The translations under genes were made by a program, and so were the position numbers. This document shows positions 6,202 through 12,306 of a DNA stretch of 18,976 nucleotides, piece after piece; within the stretch, counting starts at the first letter, position 1; the number at the start of each line of letters is the position of its first letter. This DNA is from Propionibacteriaceae bacterium UBA6238 (GTDB taxonomy: Bacteria; Actinomycetota; Actinomycetes; Propionibacteriales; Propionibacteriaceae). A model generated the notes under the pieces. That model was not told the DNA's origin and ran no database searches. It saw only the letters and a list, made by a program, of their open reading frames with translations. The stretch is taken from NCBI GenBank assembly GCA_002441465.1, contig DJWE01000058.1, positions 1 to 18,976 on the forward strand, in the 5' to 3' direction.

Positions 6202-8400
6202 ATGGGGCTGACCCAGAAGGCAACTCTGCAGGCCATGGCCCTCTCCAACTCGTTCCTCACCGAACTCGCCGCCGCATTCGGGATCGCCACCGAGTTCTGG
6301 GACTGGAAGGGACGGCTCACCGAAGTCACCGATGACACCGTGATCGCGATCCTGGCCGCGATGGACGTGGACGCCTCCGATCCCGACCGTGCCCGTGCCG
6401 CCCTGGACGCGCTGCGCGAACGGCCCTGGACCCGCCTGCTTCCTCCGTGCGTCGTGACCGAGCAGGGCATGCCGAAGGTGGTCCAGGTGCACCTGCCCGA
6501 CGGCGAGTGGGTGCGGGTCGCCGTCCGGCTGGAGGAGGGCGGCTTCCGAGACGTCCCCCAGGTGCCCGATGACGAGCCTCCCCGCTGGGTGGACGGAGTG
6601 CTTACCGGTCAGGCGTCCTTCGAGCTGCCCGCCGACCTTCCGCTGGGCTATCACCGGCTACAGGCCACCACGCAGGCCGGACAGTCGGAGACGACGCTGG
6701 TGGTCAGTCCGTCCTTCCTCGGCTTCCCCGCCTCGATGGGGGAGAAGCGCACCTGGGGCTACTCCGCTCAGCTGTACAGCGTCACCTCGCAGGATTCCTG
6801 GGGCATCGGCGATCTGCTCGATCTGGCTGACCTGTCCACCTGGTCGGCGACGCAGCAGTTCGCCGGCTTCGTGCTGGTGAATCCGCTGCACGCGGCGCAG
6901 CCGCAGCCGCCGCTGGAGGCGTCCCCGTACCTGCCGGCCTCGCGGCGCTACGTGAACCCGCTCTACATCAGGCCCGAACTGGTGCCCGAGTACGCCGAAC
7001 TCGACGATCGCTCGCGCAACCGGATCGCCCAGATCAAGGCCCGGCTGAAGAAGGAGCTGTCCGGGGAGCAGCTGATCTGCCGCGACCAGGTGTGGACGGC
7101 GAAGATCGAGGCGCTGCGGGTGATCTACAACCACGGCCTGCGTCCGGCCCGGCGGATGGCGTTCAACGACTTCCTGCGTCGCGAGGGACGGGCCCTGACC
7201 CAGTTCGCGACCTGGTCGGCGCTGGTCACCCGCTTCGGCGGCGACTGGCGGGACTGGCCGGCCGAGCTGAGGCGTCCGTCCTCACCCAGCGTTGCCCTGT
7301 TCGCCGAAGAGCACGTCGACCAGATCATCTTCTACACCTGGCTGCAGTGGGTGGCCGACAACCAGTTGCGCACCGCCCAGTCCGCGGCGAAGGACGCCGG
7401 CATGCGGATCGGCATCATGAACGACCTCGCCGTCGGCGTCGGCGGATCGAGTGCGGAGGCCTGGACCTACGGCAACCTGTTCGCCGACCGGATCAGCGTC
7501 GGCGCGCCTCCGGATCACTTCAACCAGACCGGTCAGGACTGGGCGCAGGCTCCTTGGCGTCCGGATCGGCTCGACGAGCTGTCCTATGCCCCGTTCCGCA
7601 GCATGGTGGCCGGGCTGCTGCGGCACTCCGGCGGCGTCCGGGTCGACCACATCATGGGGTTGTTCCGGCTGTGGTGGATCCCGGACGGGATGGCAGCCAG
7701 CCAGGGCGCCTACGTGCGCTACAACCACGAGGCGATGGTCGGCATCCTGGCGCTGGAGGCACACCGGGCCGGAGCCCTGGTGGTGGGTGAGGACCTGGGT
7801 GTGGTCGAGCCGTGGGTGCGCGACTACCTGCGCCAGCGGGGCATCCTGGGCACCTCGATCGCCTGGTTCGAACGGGACGGGGACGGGGGCCCGTTACCTC
7901 CTCAGGATTGGCGGGAGTACTGCCTGGCTTCAGTGACCACCCACGACCTGCCGCCGACCGCCGGCTACCTGGCCGGGGAGCACGTCAAGCTGCAGCACCA
8001 GCTGGGTCTGCTCACCGAGTCGCTGGAAGCAGAGCTGGGAAGTGCCGAGCGCGAGCGGGAAGCCTATGTCGCCGCGCTGCGACGCGGAGGCTTCCTCGCC
8101 GCCGATCCGGCGACCACCGAGGACGTCGTGCTGGCTCTGCACCGCTACCTCGTGGCTACCCCGTCCCGGGTGCTCTGCGCGGCTCTCACCGATGCGGTCG
8201 GAGATCGGCGGACGCAGAACCAGCCGGGTACCGACAAGGAGTACCCGAACTGGCGGATCCCCCTGTCCGGACCGGACGGCACGCCGGTGAGCCTGGAACA
8301 GCTCTACCGCGACGAGCGCACCTACCGATTGGCCAGCATCATGAACGACTTCAGTGCGCCGATCGTGATTCCGCGCGCCGACACCGAGCTGATCGTCTGA
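6202..8400 (+). CDS. malQ: 4-alpha-glucanotransferase (amylomaltase, GH77)
   Basis: A 732-residue cytosolic GH77 enzyme that transfers maltosyl or longer glucan units between maltodextrins, feeding maltose and glycogen turnover. After an N-terminal extension domain (about 1-160, typical of actinobacterial and enterobacterial MalQ) the barrel shows GIGDLLDLADL, ASPYLPASRRYVNPLYI, MNDLAVGVGGSSAEAW and GAPPDHFNQTGQDW. The nucleophile is Asp482 in GVRVDHIMGL, the acid/base Glu530 in VVGEDLGVVEPW, and the third acidic residue Asp582 in TTHDLPPTAGY. Spacings of 48 and 52 residues between them equal those in E. coli MalQ. ATG 6202 has a weak G-rich site (GGTGG); an in-frame ATG at 6235 (MALSNSFLTEL) is an equally plausible start. 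It appears to be transcribed alone; the opposite operon ends 29 nt beyond its stop. Confidence 0.95.
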   Translation: MGLTQKATLQAMALSNSFLTELAAAFGIATEFWDWKGRLTEVTDDTVIAILAAMDVDASDPDRARAALDALRERPWTRLLPPCVVTEQGMPKVVQVHLPDGEWVRVAVRLEEGGFRDVPQVPDDEPPRWVDGVLTGQASFELPADLPLGYHRLQATTQAGQSETTLVVSPSFLGFPASMGEKRTWGYSAQLYSVTSQDSWGIGDLLDLADLSTWSATQQFAGFVLVNPLHAAQPQPPLEASPYLPASRRYVNPLYIRPELVPEYAELDDRSRNRIAQIKARLKKELSGEQLICRDQVWTAKIEALRVIYNHGLRPARRMAFNDFLRREGRALTQFATWSALVTRFGGDWRDWPAELRRPSSPSVALFAEEHVDQIIFYTWLQWVADNQLRTAQSAAKDAGMRIGIMNDLAVGVGGSSAEAWTYGNLFADRISVGAPPDHFNQTGQDWAQAPWRPDRLDELSYAPFRSMVAGLLRHSGGVRVDHIMGLFRLWWIPDGMAASQGAYVRYNHEAMVGILALEAHRAGALVVGEDLGVVEPWVRDYLRQRGILGTSIAWFERDGDGGPLPPQDWREYCLASVTTHDLPPTAGYLAGEHVKLQHQLGLLTESLEAELGSAEREREAYVAALRRGGFLAADPATTEDVVLALHRYLVATPSRVLCAALTDAVGDRRTQNQPGTDKEYPNWRIPLSGPDGTPVSLEQLYRDERTYRLASIMNDFSAPIVIPRADTELIV

Positions 8401-8429
8401 GGCCACCCGCCGCTTCGGCCCGCCACCGG

Positions 8430-9014
8430 TCAGTGCAGCGACGCATCCGCAGCGCCGAGGCGCCAGCTCAGGAATCGGGCGGTGAACCCGGACCGCGTCG
8501 GCGCGCACAGGAATGGTCCCGCTGCCACCTCGCCGCCGACGAACGGCGCCACTCGGACCAATCGGAACGGCTCGCCGTCCACCCGGGCCCGGACGGTGAG
8601 TGACTCGGCGGCGCGGCTGACCCGGACGGTCACCGTGCGCCCGTTCCAGTCCACCGGGGCGACCGACCAATCCGAACGCTCCAAGGTGACCACCGCGCCC
8701 AGGTTGAGCACGCCGTCGGCGAACTCCAGGCCCGCCTTCACCCAGTGCTCGGCATCGGCCCGGACGAAGACTCCGGCCTGGTCGAACTGGCCGGTGAAGG
8801 TCGTGCGCAGGCTCACCTCGATCGCCGCCCCGATCGCCAACGGGGCCACCAGGGCGTGCTCGCTGTCGTGGACGAAGCCGTAGGACGTGTGCCGCCAGGC
8901 GTCCGACCCCTCGACCGCAGTGACGCTGAGCCCTTCGGCATCCTCGACCACGGACGCCGGAGGATTCGTCCAGACCCCCGTTCCCCACTTCACCGCCGAG
9001 TTGTCGGCAGTCAT
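8430..9014 (-). CDS. DUF1349 (concanavalin-like) domain protein
   Basis: A 194-residue protein of the DUF1349 family, a beta-sandwich fold related to concanavalin-like lectins and to yeast Ree1. Recognisable stretches are WTNPPASV, GSDAWRHTSYGFVHDSEHAL, FTGQFDQAGVFVRADAEHWVKAGLEFADG, NLGAVVTLERSDWS and VRARVDGEPFRLVRVAPF. No signal peptide is seen, so it is probably cytosolic. Start ATG 9012-9014 is preceded by GAGGTGAGG and overlaps the pncA stop as ATGA. It is therefore the third, translationally coupled gene of the pncB-pncA operon. The biochemical role of this family is unknown; a link to NAD metabolism is only suggested by position. Confidence 0.87.
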   Translation of the reverse strand: MTADNSAVKWGTGVWTNPPASVVEDAEGLSVTAVEGSDAWRHTSYGFVHDSEHALVAPLAIGAAIEVSLRTTFTGQFDQAGVFVRADAEHWVKAGLEFADGVLNLGAVVTLERSDWSVAPVDWNGRTVTVRVSRAAESLTVRARVDGEPFRLVRVAPFVGGEVAAGPFLCAPTRSGFTARFLSWRLGAADASLH

Positions 9015-9565
9015 GACCTCACCTCGACACCGGCAGCGGCCAGATCCGCCAGCGTGGCCTCGATCCGGTCCGGGGCGACCGCAGCGGTCAGGTCGAGCCG
9101 GACGCGTGTGGCCAGCCCTGCCTTGGCCGCGTCCAGCGCGGTCGCCCGGACGCAGTAGTCGGTCGCGATCCCGACCACGTCCACGGACTCGACGTCGTGG
9201 TCGGCCAGCCACTCGGCCAGGCCTTCGCCGCCGCAGGAGCCTTCGAAGCCGGAGTAGGCGGCCGCGTAGTCGCCCTTGTCGAAGACGGCGTCGAACGGCG
9301 TGGACGCCAATGCGGGATGCAGGTCGGCGCCGGGAGTGCCCGCGACGCAGTGCGGCGGCCACGAATCGATGTAGTCCGGGGTGGCGGAGAAGTGCGCGCC
9401 CGGGTCGATGTGGTGGTCGCGAGTGGCGACGACGTGGTCGTAGCCGTGGTCTCCGGCCAGCAGTCCCGCGACCCGTCCGGCGACGGCTGCGCCGCCGGCC
9501 ACGGCCAGCGAGCCGCCCTCGCAGAAGTCGTTCTGCACGTCGACGACAATCAGCGCTCGGCTCAT
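9011..9565 (-). CDS. pncA: Nicotinamidase
   Basis: A 184-residue cysteine hydrolase of the isochorismatase-like fold that converts nicotinamide to nicotinate and ammonia, the first step of NAD salvage. The catalytic triad is Asp9 (VVDVQNDFCEGGSLAV), Lys97 (FDKGDYAAAYSGF) and Cys138 (GIATDYCVRAT). Metal ligands Asp50, His52, His58 and His72 fall at positions matching M. tuberculosis PncA with an offset of one. The frame runs open upstream, but the true start is ATG 9563-9565, which overlaps the pncB stop as ATGA and begins the family N-terminus. Stop TGA 9011-9013 overlaps the DUF1349 start. In organisms with this enzyme pyrazinamide can be hydrolysed too; that is family knowledge, not shown here. 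Confidence 0.95.
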   Translation of the reverse strand: MSRALIVVDVQNDFCEGGSLAVAGGAAVAGRVAGLLAGDHGYDHVVATRDHHIDPGAHFSATPDYIDSWPPHCVAGTPGADLHPALASTPFDAVFDKGDYAAAYSGFEGSCGGEGLAEWLADHDVESVDVVGIATDYCVRATALDAAKAGLATRVRLDLTAAVAPDRIEATLADLAAAGVEVRS

Positions 9566-10938
9566 TGCGCGTCCTCCTTCGCATACGGATTCTCGGCCGG
9601 CGCGCCGTCCTCGTCCAGCAGGATCGTGGGCAGCGCAGGGTCGCCCTTGCTCATCTTCAGTGCCGACTGGGGCAGTTCCGCTCGGGCCAGGCGGTGCCGC
9701 TCCCTGGCCGCCTCCAGCGGTTCGCGCTCGAGCGGGCGTCCCTTGGCCATCAACTGAACCAGCAGCGGGCGGTCGTTGCCGTCGTTCTCGGGTGGGACGC
9801 CGACGCCGACCACTTCCGCCTCGGCCCTGCCCTTTCGGTCGAGCCGGCGCAGCGCGTACTTGCGTCCGCCGATCGAGGCCTTCCCGAGGCTCTTCTTGGC
9901 CACCGGGGCCAGCTCGGCGTCCTTGTCGTCGGAGGTGGCCCGAGCCACGAGCTTGTAGACGAAGCCGCACGTCGGCGCGCCGGAGCCGGTGACCAGGGAG
10001 GTGCCGACGCCGTAGCCGTCCACCGGTGCGGCGCGCAGGGCCGCGATCTGGTGCTCGTCGAGGTCGGAGGTGACGATGATCCTGGTCTTGGTTGCGCCCA
10101 GCGAGTCCAGCAGCGCTCGCACGTCGGCAGCCTGCTCGGCGAGATCGCCGGAGTCGAGCCGGATCGCGCCCAGCTTGCCCTTGCTGAGCCGGACGCCGGT
10201 GCGCACCGCCTCCTCGATGTCGTAGGTGTCCACCAACAAGGTGGTGCCCTTGCCGAGCGTCTTCAGCTGGGCCTTGAACGCGTCCTCCTCGGTGTCGTGC
10301 AGCAGCGTGAAGGAGTGGGCGGCCGTGCCCGTGGTGGGAATGCCGTAGTGGCGGCCCGCGGCCAGGTTGGAGGTGGAGGCGAATCCGGCGATGTAGGCCG
10401 CTCGGGCCGCAGCGACCGCCGCGTACTCGTTGGTGCGGCGGCTGCCCATCTCGATGCAGGGACGCGTCCCCGCCATCGCGGTCATCCGCGACGCAGCCGA
10501 GGCCACCGCGCAGTCGTAGTTGTAGATGCTCAGCAGCAGGGTCTCGAGAAGGCAGGTTTCGGCGAAGCTGCCCTCGACGATCAGCAGCGGCGAGCCGGGG
10601 AAGTACACCTCGCCTTCGGGGTAGCCCCACACGTCGCCCTTGAACTTGTAGTGGCTCAGCCACTCGGCCAGATCGGTGTCGATCACGTTCCGCTCGAGCA
10701 GGTAGTTCAGCGTCTCCTCCTCGAACCGGAACGCCTGGATCGCGTCCAGCGCCCGGCCCACCCCGGCGACCACACCGTAACGACGCCCCTCGGGCAGGCG
10801 GCGCGCGAACAGCTCGAACACGCTGCGCCGAAACGCTGTCTGCGAGCGCAGTGCCGCCCGCACCATGGTGAACTCGTAATGGTCGGTCAACAGCGCCGTG
10901 GTTGCGGGCGCGCCGGTCGGCGTGGTGAGCAGGGTCAT
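9562..10938 (-). CDS. pncB: Nicotinate phosphoribosyltransferase
   Basis: A 458-residue enzyme that joins nicotinate to PRPP, giving nicotinate mononucleotide, the committed Preiss-Handler step directly after PncA. Motifs are LLTDHYEFTM (17-25), MGSRRTNE, GFASTSNLAAGRHYGIP, GTAAHSF with His208 at the family's phosphorylated histidine position, and AIRLDSGDL (about 258-266) for phosphate binding. The C-terminal part matches the long bacterial/actinobacterial type. ATG 10936-10938 is chosen because the family N-terminus begins here and a TAGTCT -10 box lies 7 nt upstream. A longer reading to 11133 would run through the divergent clpS start. It is the first gene of the pncB-pncA-DUF1349 operon. 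Confidence 0.95.
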   Translation of the reverse strand: MTLLTTPTGAPATTALLTDHYEFTMVRAALRSQTAFRRSVFELFARRLPEGRRYGVVAGVGRALDAIQAFRFEEETLNYLLERNVIDTDLAEWLSHYKFKGDVWGYPEGEVYFPGSPLLIVEGSFAETCLLETLLLSIYNYDCAVASAASRMTAMAGTRPCIEMGSRRTNEYAAVAAARAAYIAGFASTSNLAAGRHYGIPTTGTAAHSFTLLHDTEEDAFKAQLKTLGKGTTLLVDTYDIEEAVRTGVRLSKGKLGAIRLDSGDLAEQAADVRALLDSLGATKTRIIVTSDLDEHQIAALRAAPVDGYGVGTSLVTGSGAPTCGFVYKLVARATSDDKDAELAPVAKKSLGKASIGGRKYALRRLDRKGRAEAEVVGVGVPPENDGNDRPLLVQLMAKGRPLEREPLEAARERHRLARAELPQSALKMSKGDPALPTILLDEDGAPAENPYAKEDAQ

Positions 10939-10945
10939 GATGGCC

Positions 10946-10951
10946 AGACTA
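10946..10951 (-). promoter_or_regulatory. -10 box (TAGTCT) of a probable leaderless pncB transcript
   Basis: TAGTCT on the minus strand is separated by 7 nt from the pncB ATG. No Shine-Dalgarno is present before the start, consistent with leaderless initiation. The box lies in the 146-nt divergent gap shared with clpS. Confidence 0.62.
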
Positions 10952-11072
10952 GAACGGTCGTGGTGCGCTCGTGCCGTGGGGACCGGATTCTCGCTCGTCT
11001 GCGTCCGGTCCTCACCCCGCCCGGCGAGGTGGATCGGACCGGCCCACTGCGGAGATGGTCGTCCCGGCATGC

Positions 11073-11078
11073 CAGAAT
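11073..11078 (+). promoter_or_regulatory. -10-like box (CAGAAT) of a probable leaderless clpS transcript
   Basis: CAGAAT, one base from TAGAAT, is followed by 6 nt and the GTG start of clpS. There is no Shine-Dalgarno, so a leaderless transcript is inferred. Confidence 0.5.
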
Positions 11079-11084
11079 GGCCCG

Positions 11085-11387
11085 GTGGCAGGCGAGAGCG
11101 CACCGGCCCAGCCGGGAGGGGCGACCGCGACATCGGAGCGGCCGGCCGATTCGGCCCTGACCGGGTGGGTGACCATCGTGTGGGACGACCCGGTGAATCT
11201 GATGAGCTACGTCACCCATGTGTTCACCACCTACTTCGGCTACCCCGAGGCCAAGGCCACCGAGTTGATGCTTCAGGTGCACAACAACGGCAAGGCCGTG
11301 GTCTCCACCGGCGGCCGCGAGCAGATGGAGACCGACGTGGACGCGATGCACGGCTTCGGCCTGTGGGCCACGCTGGAGCTCACCTGA
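11085..11387 (+). CDS. clpS: ATP-dependent Clp protease adaptor ClpS
   Basis: A 100-residue adaptor that delivers N-degron substrates to ClpAP/ClpCP. After a disordered N-terminus of about 27 residues comes the core VTIVWDDPVNLMSYVTHVF (Asp34-Asp35), then ATELMLQVHNNGKAVVSTG (His66) and the end FGLWATLE. These match the acidic and His residues that hold the substrate N-terminus in known ClpS. The start GTG 11085 is preferred over ATG 11055 or GTG 10971 because of the -10-like box 6 nt upstream; the longer forms would start inside the promoter. The stop TGA shares one base with the ATG of the DUF2017 gene (TGATG), a coupled pair commonly seen in Actinobacteria. Confidence 0.92.
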   Translation: MAGESAPAQPGGATATSERPADSALTGWVTIVWDDPVNLMSYVTHVFTTYFGYPEAKATELMLQVHNNGKAVVSTGGREQMETDVDAMHGFGLWATLELT

Positions 11388-11941
11388 TGCGAGCCTTCCG
11401 CCGGTCGGGACCGATGATCTCGATGAAGCTCACCGACTACGAGGTGACCTTGCTGGAGTCGCTGGTCGAGCAGTTCGCCGGGTTGCTCGAGGCCGACGGC
11501 GAGACGCGGATTCCTGCCGATCCGTTCGAGCGCTGGCAGGCCGAGTTGGACGCCCCCGAGCCGCTGGACCGGTCCGATCCGGTGATCCAGCGGCTCTTCC
11601 CGGACGCCTATGCCGAGAACGCGGAGGCGTCGGAGGAGTTCCGCCGGCTCACGGTCTCCCGGCAGCGGGCCGACCGGCTCGGGCAGGCCGAGGTGGTGCT
11701 CTCCGCACTGCGCGACAGCGAGGTGGGTCGGCATCCGGTCCAGGTTCGGGTGATCGAGCTCGACACCTGGTTGAAGACCCTCACCGCGGTTCGGCTCAGC
11801 CTGGCGGTGCGGCTCGGCATCCAGACCCCCGAGGACGCCGACGATCTGGACGGGTTGGGCGAGGATGACCCGCGCAGCTATCTCTACCGGGTCTATGAAT
11901 GGATCGCCTACCTGACGGAGAGCCTGCTCGGCCTCAACTGA
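11387..11941 (+). CDS. DUF2017 family protein
   Basis: A 184-residue, acidic, mostly helical protein of the actinobacterial DUF2017 family, normally encoded directly after clpS. Conserved-looking parts are LTDYEVTLLESLVEQFAGLL near the N-terminus, DPVIQRLFPDAY, LDTWLKTLTAVRLSLAVRLGI and the C-terminal SYLYRVYEWIAYLTESLL. There is no signal peptide or membrane helix. Start ATG 11387-11389 overlaps the clpS stop as TGATG. The fixed pairing suggests a role connected with Clp proteolysis, but no biochemical function can be read from the sequence. Confidence 0.88.
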   Translation: MRAFRRSGPMISMKLTDYEVTLLESLVEQFAGLLEADGETRIPADPFERWQAELDAPEPLDRSDPVIQRLFPDAYAENAEASEEFRRLTVSRQRADRLGQAEVVLSALRDSEVGRHPVQVRVIELDTWLKTLTAVRLSLAVRLGIQTPEDADDLDGLGEDDPRSYLYRVYEWIAYLTESLLGLN

Positions 11942-11945
11942 TCCG

Positions 11946-11968
11946 GCCGTCCGTTCGCACCGGACGGC
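11946..11968 (+). terminator. Hairpin after the clpS-DUF2017 operon
   Basis: GCCGTCCG (11946-11953) pairs perfectly with CGGACGGC (11961-11968) around a 7-nt loop, starting 5 nt after the stop codon. There is no T-tract; termination is plausible by position but not proven. Confidence 0.45.
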
Positions 11969-12045
11969 GGCGCGTCCGCGGGTGTTCGGGACGGTTCGGA
12001 CGCTGCGATCTGGCGTCAGTTTTTCGAGACAAGATGCGCGCGTTA

Positions 12046-12064
12046 TTAGATAAGGCTACCCTTA
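12046..12064. promoter_or_regulatory. DtxR/IdeR-type iron box upstream of feoA
   Basis: TTAGATAAGGCTACCCTTA aligns to the 19-bp DtxR/IdeR consensus (TTAGGTTAGSCTAACCTAA) with 15 matches by eye, and keeps the GGCTA centre. It covers a TACCCT -10-like box at 12057-12062 that stands 7 nt before the feoA ATG. Iron-loaded DtxR/IdeR bound here would block transcription, giving iron-repressed ferrous iron uptake. This is the expected logic for a feo operon in Actinobacteria; binding is inferred. Confidence 0.75.
12057..12062 (+). promoter_or_regulatory. -10-like box (TACCCT) of a probable leaderless feoA transcript
   Basis: TACCCT fits TANNNT and lies 7 nt before ATG 12070. No Shine-Dalgarno is seen. 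The box is inside the iron-box palindrome, so repressor and RNA polymerase would compete. Confidence 0.5.
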
Positions 12065-12069
12065 CGCAC

Positions 12070-12306
12070 ATGTACGTAGGCATGGACCTGGCGAGTGCGC
12101 CGCTGCACACGTCCCTGACCCTGCTCGAGGCCGATGCCCCGCAGAGCTCGCGGCAGCGCCTGGCGTCCCTGGGGCTGCGCGTAGGCACCCGGTTCACGCT
12201 GCTGCAGAAGACGGCAGGCGGAGGCCGGGTCGCCCTTGTCGGTGGCTCCCGGATCGCGCTGGGTGCCCAACTGCTGCGCCAGCTGCGCGCGGAGGTGGTG
12301 CGCTGA
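12070..12306 (+). CDS. feoA: Ferrous iron transport protein A
   Basis: A 78-residue SH3-like FeoA protein (typical length 70-85), cytosolic, thought to modulate the FeoB G domain. Features include SRQRLASLGLRVGTRFTLLQK, the usual L-x-x-L-G-L-x-x-G-x turn, and a central GGSRIALGAQLLRQL that matches the 'ALGxxxAxxI' end of the family. ATG 12070 follows a -10-like box by 7 nt; ATG 12082 (MDLASAP) is an alternative start and neither has a Shine-Dalgarno. The stop overlaps the feoB ATG as TGATG. An iron box directly upstream supports the assignment. Confidence 0.88.
   Translation: MYVGMDLASAPLHTSLTLLEADAPQSSRQRLASLGLRVGTRFTLLQKTAGGGRVALVGGSRIALGAQLLRQLRAEVVR

Noticed and set aside
9011..10663. 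A 550-residue frame that would fuse pncA to a long N-terminal extension
   Set aside because: The upstream part is the out-of-frame shadow of pncB; the nicotinamidase N-terminus and the ATGA overlap fix the start at 9565.
10939..11133. Longer pncB start
   Set aside because: It would overlap the divergent clpS promoter and start; the family N-terminus begins at 10938.
8887..11160. Very long open frame on the plus strand (757 codons)
   Set aside because: It is antisense to pncB-pncA-DUF1349, is Arg/Gly/Pro-rich as expected for GC-rich shadows, and lacks recognisable domains.
11988..11997. GGGACGGTTC, a partial match to the repeat core, upstream of feoA
   Set aside because: Only 10 bases match and the downstream YCGGTCC part is absent; in GC-rich DNA this may be chance.
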